Origin: Planctomycetaceae bacterium
Lineage (GTDB): Bacteria; Planctomycetota; UBA1135; GCA-002686595
Direction: 5' to 3'
DNA length: 64,000 nucleotides
Assembly (NCBI GenBank): GCA_011525785.1
Contig: WYBT01000039.1
Coordinates: forward strand, 62,001-126,000
A model generated the notes under the pieces. It saw only the letters and a list, made by a program, of their open reading frames with translations, searched no databases and was not told the DNA's origin. A program made the position numbers and the translations under genes. Within the stretch, counting starts at the first letter, position 1; each line of letters starts with the position of its first letter. Shown one piece after another: positions 9,659 through 20,605 of the stretch.

Positions 9659-11599
9659 TCAGCGACAGCCGAGCGCGGTGAGTTGGAACTCCAGGCGCTG
9701 CGCGGCGCCGGAGGCGAGCTCCACGACTTGCGGCGGCGCGTCGTGGTGGGAATCCAGCGGCGGCAGCCGCACGGTGTAGCGGCCAGCGCGCGGCACGCGG
9801 AATTCGCCCTGGCGTGCGAACGGAACGGAAGCTTCGACGATGGGCGCGGACCTCACGCGCACGCCGTGCTCGTCGAGGATCTCGATGGCTCGCCACCACG
9901 CATGGCGCGCGAAGACGCTCGCTGTCGCGTCACGCAACACAACGGTCAAGCTCGCGCCGGGGTCGAGGTCGACCCGCGTGACTTCAGAGCGCGTCGCCAC
10001 GCGCGCCGTCGCTTCGATCGGCGCTGTGCTGCCCGCGACGAACACCGTGAAGTCGAACTCGTCGGCGTGGCTCTCGACGCGCCATGCGGTGGCGCCAGGC
10101 CAGCGAACGGCTGCCGTTGGCTGAAAGCCAAGGCCCTTCGCCGTCCAGAGCACGGTCCTGACCTCGAGCGACTGGCCCGTGAGCAAATCATGAAAGACGA
10201 ACAAGGCTGGAACGAGCACTGGGACGCGGATGGCTTTCGGCGCCGCGCCGTCGGCGTTGACGAACAGCGGCGCGCTCCACTGCGTGTTCGCGAGCACGAG
10301 GCGGTAGAAGCCGGGCGGTACGTCGTCGAATCCAACCACCACGCACGGGCCGCCCTCCGCGTTCGGCCTCGCCTCGACGGACGCAGCGTGGATGCGCGCG
10401 AGCGGATCGGCCGACGGCGGATCCGACACGAGATGGGCGAACTCCCCGAGAGCCGAGAGATCCTCGGACAGGAGTTCGACCTCGAAGGACACGGGGGACT
10501 CGGTCGCGCTCGGCTCGCCGGGCGTCTCGAGGCTCCGGCCGTCGAGCACGACGTCGGTCACCGCGCCCGGCAGTGTTTCGAAAGAAGCGCGAACGTCGCT
10601 CTCGGGCGTCGTTCCGTCGGATCCCAGCCGCGCCGTCCAGCGACCGGGCGGCAGTTCGAACGTGACCTAGGCGGGAAGTTGCTCGGTGCGGACGTAGCGC
10701 ACCAGCGCTTTCTCCGGCTGCCTCGCTCGATCTGCGTCGGACGGCTGGCCATCTAGGTACTCGATCAACACGTACGCGTTGCCGGGCGGCAGCGGCCCAT
10801 CGATGCGCACTCGCGCTTCGCACGCTGCGTGCAAGGCGACGCAGCGATCGACGTCCTCGCGGTGGTCCACCACGGCGCGCGACCAGGCGTAACCGGCGCG
10901 CCGCACCCAGAGCACTTCAACACCGTCCAGGGGCGCGAGCGTGATCGGCGACGCAAGCCCTTCGCCCAGCGGGACCGTCTTCGCGTCGGGAGGGACGCGT
11001 ACTTCGGAGATTCCGCTTTTCGCGCGCTGCAGCTCGAGCCCGTCGAGTTGCTCTCCGGTCTGCGCGTCGACGACGCGCAGCTGGAGCGCTCGCGGCGGAT
11101 GGAGGAGCAGACGCACAGGCTCGTCGCCTGCGATGACCGTGCTCGCAGGTTCAATCGAGTAGCGCCGTCCACCGACCAACGCTGAGCGCCAGTGCAGCGT
11201 CGCCCCGTCGCGCGCGACGATGCGCCACGAACTTTCCGAGACCTGAGTCGTGTGGGTTTCTCGTGCGACGCCGGGCTGCGATTCGAGCTCGAACGCATAG
11301 GTGAGCGAGCCTTCGAGATGCTCGCCCACCGGTCCGTTCGGCGAGGCGATGCGCACGCTCCCTGAGATCTCGAACTCGCCAGGTGCTGCGCTGCGCGTCG
11401 AGCGCTCGACGACGGGCTCCACCGGCGTGTCGGCGTCGAGAGGTCGACCTGACCCAGCCGGCTCCGGGCTCTGCGCCGCGGACTGCGCCGATTGCCCGCG
11501 CGAAGGCGTGTTCGCCAGACGCCACAGGAGCGCCACGACGAGCACTGCAAGGACTGCAACGACGGCGAACGTGCGAGTGCGACGCGACGAAGCGGACAT
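9659..11599 (-). pseudogene. Secreted carboxypeptidase-regulatory-like protein interrupted by in-frame TAG
   Basis: One reading frame runs from ATG 11599 to the TGA/TAG near 9659 (about 646 codons) with a single TAG at 10667-10669. Upstream the product is a 310-aa anchored protein (one membrane segment, residues about 10-30, then Ser/Pro-rich linker and beta-rich domains). Immediately after the TAG the same frame continues as plausible protein 'VTFELPPGRWTARLGSDG' and stays open for over 330 codons. Reading the stop as CAG (Gln) would give a seamless 'EQLPAQVTFELPPG'. This suggests a recent C-to-T nonsense mutation, a sequencing error, or stop readthrough. A GTG at 10561 could start the second half as a separate gene, but that would leave 33 coding-like codons untranslated. 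Architecture resembles the intact anchored protein at 23646-25364. Confidence 0.75.
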
Positions 11600-11623
11600 G
11601 CGCTGGTTGTACGGCGTGCGGCG

Positions 11624-13162
<1,539 letters not shown>

Positions 13163-13197
13163 GACAACAGCGTAGCGAGATCCACAACACCGGTTCG

Positions 13198-13212
13198 TTG
13201 TCGCTGAGACAA
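13198..13212. promoter_or_regulatory. NorR-type site 2 (TTGT-N7-ACAA)
   Basis: TTGTCGCTGAGACAA has the same TTGT-N7-ACAA form as site 1 and lies 54 bp upstream of the -24 element. A third, weaker GT-N7-AC occurs at 13217-13227 (GTGCCGTAAAC). Three sites upstream of a sigma54 promoter is the arrangement known for E. coli norVW, where NorR hexamers assemble. Confidence 0.65.
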
Positions 13213-13251
13213 CGTAGTGCCGTAAACCCCTGTCAAGACTCACTTGGCGTT

Positions 13252-13268
13252 CTGGCACGCCGGCTGCT
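13252..13268 (+). promoter_or_regulatory. Sigma54 (-24/-12) promoter of ytfE-norZ
   Basis: CTGGCACGCCGGCTGCT matches the consensus YTGGCACGrNNNTTGCW, with the GG and GC dinucleotides separated by exactly 10 bp (GG 13254-13255, GC 13266-13267). The predicted start of transcription is near 13279, giving a leader of roughly 38 nt before ATG 13317. Confidence 0.8.
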
Positions 13269-13316
13269 CAGAGGCTCGCACGCGCACTCCGCGCGCAACC
13301 CACCGCGAGGCCCTTC

Positions 13317-13997
13317 ATGAGCACCACCTCCACCACCCTCTCCCCTCTCTCGACGCTCGCCGACCTGGCGACCGCCCACGCCGGCGCCTCGCGCGTCTTC
13401 CATCGCCACCAGCTCGACTTCTGCTGCCACGGGCGCGTCACGCTCGAGGCCGCCTGCGCCGAGCACCGGCTCGACGTCGGCGCGCTGATCAACGAGCTGG
13501 CCGCCGAGCAGTCGCGCGACACGAGCTTCCGCGCCTGGGACCAGGCGCCGCTGCCGGAGCTGATCGCGCACTTGCTGACGCGCTTCCACGACGACCATCG
13601 CGTGGAGCTGCCGCGGCTGATCGCAGCCGCAGCAAAGGTCGAGCACGTCCACGGCGACAACCCGCAGTGCCCGCGCGGTCTCGCGTCGCACCTCACGCGC
13701 ATGAACGAAGAGCTCGAGGACCACATGCAGAAGGAGGAGCAGGTGCTCTTCCCGCTGATCGAGCGCGGCCACGGCGCGATGGCGGCGATGCCGGTGCAGG
13801 TGCTCGAGCACGAGCACCGCGACCACGCGCTCAACCTCCAGCGCCTGCGCAAGCTCGCGCACGACTTCGCGCCGCCGGTCGAAGCCTGCAACACCTGGCG
13901 CGCGCTCTACCTCGGCCTCGCCGCGCTCGAGCGCGACCTGATGGAGCACATCCACCTCGAGAACAACGTCCTCTTTCCGCGCGCGCTGCGCAGCTAG
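13317..13997 (+). CDS. ytfE: Di-iron RIC protein, iron-sulfur cluster repair
   Basis: 226-aa cytoplasmic protein of the ScdA/YtfE/RIC family, which repairs Fe-S clusters damaged by nitric oxide or peroxide. The N-terminal ScdA_N domain has 'HQLDFCCHGRVTLEAAC' (Cys pair). The hemerythrin-like four-helix domain supplies His/Glu ligands in 'FHDDHR', 'HMQKEEQVLFP', 'LEHEHRDH' and 'HIHLENNVLFP'. Length is that of E. coli YtfE (220 aa). It is the first gene of a two-gene operon: the NO reductase starts 10 bp after its stop. It lies under a sigma54 promoter with NorR sites, so induction by NO is the expected regulation. Confidence 0.93.
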   Translation: MSTTSTTLSPLSTLADLATAHAGASRVFHRHQLDFCCHGRVTLEAACAEHRLDVGALINELAAEQSRDTSFRAWDQAPLPELIAHLLTRFHDDHRVELPRLIAAAAKVEHVHGDNPQCPRGLASHLTRMNEELEDHMQKEEQVLFPLIERGHGAMAAMPVQVLEHEHRDHALNLQRLRKLAHDFAPPVEACNTWRALYLGLAALERDLMEHIHLENNVLFPRALRS

Positions 13998-14007
13998 GAG
14001 CCCTCAA

Positions 14008-16320
14008 GTGAAGTTCACCGAGAAGAGACTGTGGATCACCCTGGCGTTGGTCGTCGGCGCAGGTTTCACGCTGCTGGGCTTCGGCGGGCGAGAGATCTAC
14101 CGCCAGGCGCCGCCCATCCCCGAGCGCATCGTCAGCGAGTCGGGAGCACAGCTCGCGACGCGCGAGCAGATCCTCGACGGCCAGCAGGTCTGGCAGGGCA
14201 TCGGCGGCCAGCAGATCGGCTCGATCTGGGGCCACGGCGGCTACCAGGCGCCCGACTGGTCGGCGGACTGGCTGCACCGCGAGGCGCTGGCGCTCCTGGA
14301 GGTGTGGAGCCGCGCTGAGCACGGCGTCGCGTTCGACGCGCTAGGGAGCGAAGCGCGCGGCTCGCTCGAGGCGCGTTTGAAGCGCGAAATGCGCGCCAAT
14401 CGCTACGACGCAGCGAGCGGCGTGCTCACCGTCAGCGACGCGCGCGCGCAGGCCATCGAGCACACTGCGGCGCACTACCACGCGTTGTTCGGCGGCGACG
14501 AGTCGCTGGCCGAGCTGCGCGAGTCGTACGCGCTGCACGACGACGCTGTCGAGGAGCGCGCCGACCTCGAGGCGTTGAGCGACTTCTTCCTGTGGACCGC
14601 GTGGGCCTGCACGACCGAGCGACCGGACGCGGCCTACACCTACACCAACAACTGGCCGCACGAGCCGCTGGTCGGCAACGCGCCGACGAGCTCGAACGTT
14701 CTGTGGTCGATGCTGAGCATCGTCGCCTTGCTGTGCGGCATCGGCGCGATGGTGTGGATCCACGCCGCAGGCCGCAGCGAAGACCGCGATCCGACGCCGC
14801 CCGCGCGCGATCCGCTCGAGCGACTGGCGTTGACGCCTTCGATGCGCGCCGTGGCGAAGTACCTGGGCGTCGTCATCGCGCTGTTCGTCGTGCAGGTCGT
14901 GCTCGGCGCCGTGACCGCGCACTACACGGTCGAGGGCGACGGCTTCTTCGGCTTCCCGCTGGGCGAGTGGCTGCCGTACGCGATCACGCGCACCTGGCAC
15001 ATCCAGACCGGCGTGTTCTGGATCGCGACCGCGTTCCTCGCGACCGGCCTGTTCTTCGCGCCCGTGATCGGCGGCCGCGAGCCCAAGGGCCAGCGTCTGG
15101 GCGTGCACCTGCTGCTGGGCGCGCTGTTTTTGGTCGTCGGCGGCTCGATGACCGGCGAAGCGCTCTCGATCCACCGCGTGTTGCGCGGCGACGCGAGCTT
15201 CTGGTTCGGGCACCAGGGCTACGAGTACGTCGACCTCGGCCGCGCCTGGCAGATCGCGCTGTTCGCGGGCCTCGTCGGATGGCTGTTCCTGATGCTTCGC
15301 GCGCTGTGGCCGGCGCTGCAACGCGGCGCCCAAGGTCGCAGCCTCGTGGGACTGTTCACCGCGTCGGCGACCGCCATCGGCCTGTTCTACGCCGCGGGCT
15401 TCTTCTACGGCGCGCGCTCGCACCTGTCGGTCGCCGAGTACTGGCGCTGGTGGGTCGTGCACCTGTGGGTCGAAGGCTTCTTCGAAGTCTTCGCGACCGG
15501 CGTGCTCGCGTTCCTGTTCACGCGACTGGGTCTGGTGCGCGTGCAGAGCGCGACTCGCGCGTTCCTCGCTTCGACCTCGGTGTTCCTGATCGGCGGCATC
15601 CCGGGCACGTTCCACCACCTGTACTTCAGCGGCACTCCGATCGCGATCACCGCGCTGGGCGCGAGCTTCAGCGCGCTCGAGGTCGTGCCGCTCGTGCTGA
15701 TCGGCTTCGAGGCGCTGCAGACCCTGCGCATGGAGCACCGCGCGGCGTGGATGGAGCGCTACCGCTGGCCGATCCGCTACTTCGTCGGCGTCGCCTTCTG
15801 GAATCTCGTCGGCGCAGGCGTGTTCGGCTTCCTCATCAACCCGCCGATCGCGCTGTACTACATGCAGGGCCTCAACACGACTCCGGTGCACGGACACACT
15901 GCGTTGTTCGGCGTCTACGGGCTGCTCTCGCTGGGCCTGGTGCTCGTGATGGCGCGCAAGCTCTCGGGCTCGCGGCCGTGGCGCGAGACGCACCTGCGCT
16001 ACTCGTTCTGGGCCATGAACGTCGGCCTGGCGGCGATGGTGCTCCTGAGCCTGCTGCCGATCGGTCTCGCGCAGACCGTCGCGAGCGTCGAGCGCGGCCT
16101 GTGGTGGGCGCGCAGCGCGGAGTTCCTGCAGAGCTCTCCGCTGGAGACCCTGCGCTGGCTGCGCATCGTGGGCGACACGCTGTTCTTGAGCGGCGTTCTC
16201 TCGCTCGCGTGGTTCATGCTCGGCCTGGTGACCGGCCACTCGTACGCCGCGCCCAAGCCGCTCGACGACCGTTTGCCGGAGCGCAATGAAGAGCGCGAGC
16301 TGGCCGACGTCGCGAGCTGA
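14008..16320 (+). CDS. norZ: Quinol-dependent nitric oxide reductase (qNOR)
   Basis: 770-aa single-subunit NO reductase of the haem-copper oxidase superfamily; reduces 2 NO to N2O using quinol at the cytoplasmic membrane. The N-terminal 230 residues form the periplasmic cytochrome-c-like extension fused to NorB (with 'GQQVWQGIGGQQIGSIWGHG'), which lacks a CxxCH motif, as expected for qNOR. About a dozen helices follow, with metal and haem ligand histidines in 'RTWHIQTGVFW', 'GTFHHLYFSG' (H536/H537) and 'PVHGHTALFGVYG' (H628/H630). It is translated just after ytfE, so the two are NorR targets. In a non-denitrifier this serves detoxification; no other denitrification gene is visible here. A strong terminator follows. 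Confidence 0.93.
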   Translation: MKFTEKRLWITLALVVGAGFTLLGFGGREIYRQAPPIPERIVSESGAQLATREQILDGQQVWQGIGGQQIGSIWGHGGYQAPDWSADWLHREALALLEVWSRAEHGVAFDALGSEARGSLEARLKREMRANRYDAASGVLTVSDARAQAIEHTAAHYHALFGGDESLAELRESYALHDDAVEERADLEALSDFFLWTAWACTTERPDAAYTYTNNWPHEPLVGNAPTSSNVLWSMLSIVALLCGIGAMVWIHAAGRSEDRDPTPPARDPLERLALTPSMRAVAKYLGVVIALFVVQVVLGAVTAHYTVEGDGFFGFPLGEWLPYAITRTWHIQTGVFWIATAFLATGLFFAPVIGGREPKGQRLGVHLLLGALFLVVGGSMTGEALSIHRVLRGDASFWFGHQGYEYVDLGRAWQIALFAGLVGWLFLMLRALWPALQRGAQGRSLVGLFTASATAIGLFYAAGFFYGARSHLSVAEYWRWWVVHLWVEGFFEVFATGVLAFLFTRLGLVRVQSATRAFLASTSVFLIGGIPGTFHHLYFSGTPIAITALGASFSALEVVPLVLIGFEALQTLRMEHRAAWMERYRWPIRYFVGVAFWNLVGAGVFGFLINPPIALYYMQGLNTTPVHGHTALFGVYGLLSLGLVLVMARKLSGSRPWRETHLRYSFWAMNVGLAAMVLLSLLPIGLAQTVASVERGLWWARSAEFLQSSPLETLRWLRIVGDTLFLSGVLSLAWFMLGLVTGHSYAAPKPLDDRLPERNEERELADVAS

Positions 16321-16356
16321 ACTGCGTCGGCGCTCCTGACGCCGCCGCACGACGAA

Positions 16357-16400
16357 GAGCCCCTCGCAACGCTGCGCGCGCTGCGAGGGGCTCGTGGTTT
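16357..16400 (+). terminator. Rho-independent terminator
   Basis: A 12-bp perfect stem, GAGCCCCTCGCA (16357-16368) with TGCGAGGGGCTC (16382-16393), then GTGGTTTT. It ends the ytfE-norZ transcript; flgE comes in from the other side. Confidence 0.8.
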
Positions 16401-16422
16401 TCAGAACGCGGTCAGGTCAGCG

Positions 16423-18345
16423 CTACAGCAGGTTGACGAGTTCGGCGAGCACTTCGTCGGTGGTCGTGATCACGCGTGCGTTGGCCTGGAAGCCGCGCTG
16501 CGCTTCGATCAGACGCACGAACTCCTCGGCCACGGCTACGTTCGAGCCCTCGAGCGCACCGCCGACCACTTGGCCGGCGCGGCCCTGCGCGCCCTTGCTC
16601 ACCGTGCGCACGCCGGAGTTGGGCGTCTCGGTCCACAGGTTGTCGCCGACCTCGCGCAGACCGTTGTCGTTGACGAAGGTCGCGATGCCCAGTTCGCCCA
16701 GCACGCGGATCTGACCGTTGGTGTAGAAGCCCTGGATGTCGCCGTCGCCGTTGACGGACATGTTCGAGAGCTCGCCCACGCCGTAGCCGTCCTGGAAGTC
16801 GGCGAACACGCTCGCGCCCTGGCCGAACTGCGTGATGCCGTCGAACAAACCGGGCGTTCCGAAGTCGAGCGCGATCGACTGCGCGCTCTGGCCATTGAAC
16901 TGCACCGAGAAGCTCGAGGTGCCCGGCAGCGCGGCGATCGAGCCGTTCTGATTGAAACGCAGCCCCGTCACGAGCCCCGAGACGTTGCCGTCGTTGCTCG
17001 AGGGGATGATGTTCCACGAGCCGTCGTCCTGGCGCTCGTAGGTCAGCGTGACGGTGTGCGAGCTGCCCGCCTGGTCGAACACTTCGATCGAGGTCGTGGC
17101 CGTGTCCGGACCCGTGCCGGCGCTGGTGACGATGAAGGCGTGCTGCGGCCAGTCCGTGCTGCCCGTGCCGCTCAGATCCGTGAGCGTCATGGAGAGGTTC
17201 GTGGCGCCGGTCTGATCCGCCGTCATGCGGATCTGGCCCGTCGCCGCGTCGAAGGTCGGCGTGGCGTTCGGGAAGGCGTTGTCGATGAAGGTCAGCAGGT
17301 CGCCGACGGTGGTGCCGTCGTTTCCCGCGCCGTACACGAACGAGGCCAGCACCGGCGAGCCGTCCGTGTCGACGCCCGCGACCTCGATCACGTCGCCGGC
17401 GGCGTAGTCGGTGATGTTGGTCGGCAAGTCGTTCAGCTCGGTCGCCGTCGTGGCGACGGTGGCCGAGCCGTTGACTTGGTTCAGAGAGAACCCGGTCAAC
17501 CCGGCGAGGTCGCGGCCCGCCGTTCCGGCGATCACGCGGATGCTGCGCGCCGAGCCTGTGCGATCGGTGGTCAGCGTCACTGCTCCGCCCGTGTCGCTGG
17601 CCGTGAGGCCGCTGGTCTGCGCATTGATCGCATTGGCGACGTCCTGCGCGGTGTACGGCGCGGCCTGGCCAGCCAGGCTCACGGTCTGCGGCGCACCGCC
17701 GTCCACGACGATGTCCATGGTCCAGGTCTCGCCGACCGGCACAGTGAACGCGTTGGTCGCCACCGAGCCCGTCTGCGTCGCCGCCACGCCCTCCTGGAAC
17801 GCGCTCGAAGCGGTCAGCGTCTGCGGCAACGGTCCGGTGATGTTCGCGGGCAGATTGCCGGCGAACGACACGCGCGCCGTCGCCTGCGGCGGGAACAGCG
17901 AGGTCGTGTCGAGGTCGAGCGGCTGGCCGTTGATGCCGAGCACGCGGAAGCCCGTGCGCTGGTCGACCAGCCGGCTCGTCGCGTCGAGTCCGAACGTGCC
18001 GACGCGCGTGTAGAGCGTGTTGATGCCGTCGGTGACCATGAAGTGGCCGCCGCCGTTCAGCGCCAGGTCGAAGGTGCGACCGGTGTTCGCCAGCGCGCCC
18101 TGGTCGAAGTCGCGCCCGATGTCGGCGAGCTGCACGCCCAGGCCCAACTGCATGGGATTGCGGCCGCCCAGGTTGCCCGAGGGCAACGACGCGAAGCGCA
18201 ACGTCTGGCTGAACTGATCGCTGAACACCGCACGCGAGCTCTTGAAGCCCGGCGTGTTCGCGTTGGCGAGGTTGTTACCGATGACGGAGATCCAGTTTTC
18301 GTGCGCCTGGAGGCCCGAGAGCGCGGAGAACAGTGAGCTGGGCAT
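16423..18345 (-). CDS. flgE: Flagellar hook protein
   Basis: 640-aa structural subunit of the flagellar hook, exported by the flagellar type III system. The N-terminal flagellar rod/hook motif is clear ('MPSSLFSALSGLQAHENWISVIGNNLANANTPGFK'-type start), and the C-terminal helix that packs in the hook core is 'VRLIEAQRGFQANARVITTTDEVLAELVNLL'-like. The middle third is a large variable Ala/Thr/Gly-rich region, which makes it longer than the 400-aa enterobacterial protein but normal for hook proteins of other phyla. It is the last gene of fliK-flgD-flgE, 50 bp after flgD. Confidence 0.93.
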   Translation of the reverse strand: MPSSLFSALSGLQAHENWISVIGNNLANANTPGFKSSRAVFSDQFSQTLRFASLPSGNLGGRNPMQLGLGVQLADIGRDFDQGALANTGRTFDLALNGGGHFMVTDGINTLYTRVGTFGLDATSRLVDQRTGFRVLGINGQPLDLDTTSLFPPQATARVSFAGNLPANITGPLPQTLTASSAFQEGVAATQTGSVATNAFTVPVGETWTMDIVVDGGAPQTVSLAGQAAPYTAQDVANAINAQTSGLTASDTGGAVTLTTDRTGSARSIRVIAGTAGRDLAGLTGFSLNQVNGSATVATTATELNDLPTNITDYAAGDVIEVAGVDTDGSPVLASFVYGAGNDGTTVGDLLTFIDNAFPNATPTFDAATGQIRMTADQTGATNLSMTLTDLSGTGSTDWPQHAFIVTSAGTGPDTATTSIEVFDQAGSSHTVTLTYERQDDGSWNIIPSSNDGNVSGLVTGLRFNQNGSIAALPGTSSFSVQFNGQSAQSIALDFGTPGLFDGITQFGQGASVFADFQDGYGVGELSNMSVNGDGDIQGFYTNGQIRVLGELGIATFVNDNGLREVGDNLWTETPNSGVRTVSKGAQGRAGQVVGGALEGSNVAVAEEFVRLIEAQRGFQANARVITTTDEVLAELVNLL

Positions 18346-18395
18346 GGTGTGGAGTCGCGGTTGGCGTCGGGTTGGGTGTGCGAGAGGCGTGCGGA

Positions 18396-18872
18396 TCAGG
18401 CGTCGGCGCCGGCGGCGTCGTTGGGATCGTCAGCGTCGGGCTGCGGCGCGGCGCCGACTTGCACGATGTCGCTGAGCGGGACGTTCTTGCCGCCGATCGA
18501 GAGCGTGGCGACGCCGTCTTCGACCTTGATCGAGTCGACGCGCCCCCACTGCGTCGCGCCGTCGGCCCCGTCGAGGTACTGGACTTCCTGACCGATCAGT
18601 CCGCTTGCGCTCGTGAGCTGCTGGAGCAGCGCGTTGGACTGCTGCAACACCGCCAGTCCGACGATGTTGTTGTTCAGCTCGTCCATCTCCTCGAGGTTCT
18701 GGAACTGCGCGAGCTGCGCCAGCATCTCCTCGTTCTTGGCCGGCTCGAGCGGGTCTTGATTGCGCATCTGCTGCACGAGCAGGCGCATGAAGGCGTCCTT
18801 GCCGAGCGCGTCACTGCCGCTCGCCTGGGACAACGAAACCGGATCGCTGCTGTTCACTCCGCTGATGTTCAT
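18396..18872 (-). CDS. flgD: Flagellar hook assembly (capping) protein
   Basis: 158-aa hook-cap protein that directs hook polymerisation and is then discarded. The conserved N-terminal FlgD signature is present: 'KDAFMRLLVQQMRNQDPLEP' followed by 'NEEMLAQLAQFQNLEEMDELN'. A short beta domain (residues 90-140) and an acidic Asp/Ala tail follow. It is shorter than E. coli FlgD (231 aa) and lacks the Ig-like C-terminal part, as in many non-proteobacterial FlgDs. It lies 23 bp after fliK and before flgE, a conserved flagellar order. Confidence 0.93.
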   Translation of the reverse strand: MNISGVNSSDPVSLSQASGSDALGKDAFMRLLVQQMRNQDPLEPAKNEEMLAQLAQFQNLEEMDELNNNIVGLAVLQQSNALLQQLTSASGLIGQEVQYLDGADGATQWGRVDSIKVEDGVATLSIGGKNVPLSDIVQVGAAPQPDADDPNDAAGADA

Positions 18873-18895
18873 GGCGAATCGCGCCCCGCAGGGCT

Positions 18896-20173
18896 TCAGG
18901 CGTAGGTGTCGACGCCGCCGGCGGCGGCCAGACGTGTGGCGACCGAGCGCAACTGCGCGCTCGAGAGAGGTTGTTCGCCCGCGGCGAAGTCCGAAGTGCG
19001 CTGACGCGAGCCGCGCGGCAGCTCGCCCGCCGGCCCCTCGTGCGCAGAGGCATCGTCGAAGCCGAGCTGGAGCGCGAAGGACTCGGCGCCCAGGCCCACG
19101 CGCTCGAGCGCGGCCTTGAGCTCGGGCGCGTGGCGTTCGAGCGCGTCCAAGGTCGCCTGCTGCTCCGCACGCAGCTCCGCGCGCACGACGCCGCGCGTCA
19201 CGCTGATGCGGATCGCGATGCGCCCCAGTTCGCGCGGTTCGAGTTGGATCACCGCTTGGCGCAGCTCGGGCGACAGGCGCAGTCGCACTTGGCGCAGGAC
19301 TTCCGCCGAGCGCTCTGCATCCAGGCTGGGCGGCGCGCTGGGCGTCGGCGCCTCGCCCTTGGCGGCGCTCGCGCCATCGCCGTGCCGCGCTCCCGCATCG
19401 GCGGGCGTCGGCGTCGGCAGCGCGGGTTCGCGGGCGCTGGCGCTGTGCGCGTCGGCGCCGACCTGAGGCGCAGCGACGGCGTTGTCGGCTGTCGACGCGA
19501 ACTGCGGCTCAGCGACGGACTCGTTCGTGGCGCTGTTCACCAGCTCAGGCGTCGCGACCGCGCTGGCGGGCGAGTTCGTCGAGTTGGCGTCTTGCTCCGC
19601 GCTCGCGTTCGCAGCGCCACGCTGCGGCTTGGGCGCCGAGCTCGCGGGCGGGCCGTCGAAGGCGACCAACTCGCTCGGCGCAGCGGGCGTCTCGAGCGAA
19701 GCGACAGCGGCGAGCTCGGGCGCGGGAGGAAGGTTGACCGGCGCGTCCACACTCGCGCTCGTCGCCGGAGCACTCGTCGACTGCGCGCGCGGATCGGACT
19801 GCGGCGTCGCGGCGGGCGCGGCCGGCTGCTCAGCATCGCTCGCAGCGACCTGAGGGTTCGCAGCGTCGGTGGCGGGCGTCTGGAGCCCGGCGAACGCGTC
19901 GAGCTGCGCATCGCTCTCCGGCGGCGGCTTGTTGGCGTCGGTCGGAGCAGCGGACTCGCTTTCCGCGGGAGCGGCGTCGTTCCGCGCCGATTTGCGAGCG
20001 CTCTCCTCGCGTCGACTCGACTCGCGCGCACGTTCGACGTGGCGCTCGAAGGGTTCGCGCGCGCTCTCGCGCGCTTCGACCGACCGCTCCGGGGCAGGTG
20101 AAGAGGTAGACCGCCCCGTGCCGGACGGCCTACCCCCAGCTACCAAGGAACGGAGAATGGGAGAGTTCTCCAT
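18896..20173 (-). CDS. fliK: Flagellar hook-length control protein
   Basis: 425-aa FliK-like protein. Residues 1-290 are a low-complexity Ala/Pro/Ser/Glu-rich region expected to be unfolded, the part that acts as a molecular ruler. Residues about 295-400 match the Flg_hook C-terminal domain: 'LRLSPELRQAVIQLEPRELGRIAIRISV' and 'LERHAPELKAALERVGLG'. This domain switches export specificity from hook to filament by contacting FlhB. Position directly upstream of flgD and flgE supports the call. Start at ATG 20173; a sigma54-like promoter would sit very close upstream. Confidence 0.85.
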   Translation of the reverse strand: MENSPILRSLVAGGRPSGTGRSTSSPAPERSVEARESAREPFERHVERARESSRREESARKSARNDAAPAESESAAPTDANKPPPESDAQLDAFAGLQTPATDAANPQVAASDAEQPAAPAATPQSDPRAQSTSAPATSASVDAPVNLPPAPELAAVASLETPAAPSELVAFDGPPASSAPKPQRGAANASAEQDANSTNSPASAVATPELVNSATNESVAEPQFASTADNAVAAPQVGADAHSASAREPALPTPTPADAGARHGDGASAAKGEAPTPSAPPSLDAERSAEVLRQVRLRLSPELRQAVIQLEPRELGRIAIRISVTRGVVRAELRAEQQATLDALERHAPELKAALERVGLGAESFALQLGFDDASAHEGPAGELPRGSRQRTSDFAAGEQPLSSAQLRSVATRLAAAGGVDTYA

Positions 20174-20188
20174 CGCTGCCCCAAGGGG

Positions 20189-20205
20189 AGCAAGGCAGGC
20201 GCCAA
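20189..20205 (-). promoter_or_regulatory. Candidate sigma54 promoter of the fliK-flgD-flgE operon
   Basis: On the minus strand TTGGCGCCTGCCTTGCT has GG-N10-GC spacing and a perfect -12 box (TTGCT); the -24 box has A-to-G in TGGCAC. The predicted transcript would start only about 5 nt before the fliK ATG, which weakens the case unless the true start codon is further in. Confidence 0.35.
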
Positions 20206-20605
20206 GTGCGGCGCGGCCTCGGCGCGCCCGAGCGAGGCGCTGGCTGGGGCGAGCGCCGTGAAACGTGTGCGCGACCTGGAAACAAGGGTGCGCAAGGAAT
20301 TCCGCCGCGGCCTTGCGCGCCCGTTGCAGAGCTCCCGGAGGCTCGCCGCGCTACGCAGAAGGCCCCAGCGGCGGCGCGCGCCGGGCAGCGGGACGTCGGA
20401 TAGGCTCTAGGCGGCGGATTCGGTCGTCAGCGGAGGGCTTTGCGCGCGTTGCGTGTGGCCTGGGGCTAGCGCTCGGCCGCCCGGTCGTCGGCCGCGCTGG
20501 AAGCCGCGCGCGAGGGAACTTCCTTGCGCTGCCGGGCATCCCAAGTCGGCGCCGTGAGCATCGAGACCGACGCCTCCTCCTCAGCCTGACACCCCTGAAC
20601 CGCCC
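20206..20605. other. Intergenic region, no gene seen
   Basis: 400 bp between divergent fliK and the secreted cytochrome gene. Short open frames here have no recognisable product. Apart from the promoter-like element next to fliK I see no clear promoter, repeat or RNA. Confidence 0.6.

Noticed and set aside
10561-10563. GTG 10561 as the start of an independent gene
   Set aside because: The same frame is coding-like for 33 codons upstream, back to the TAG, so a split gene is the simpler reading.
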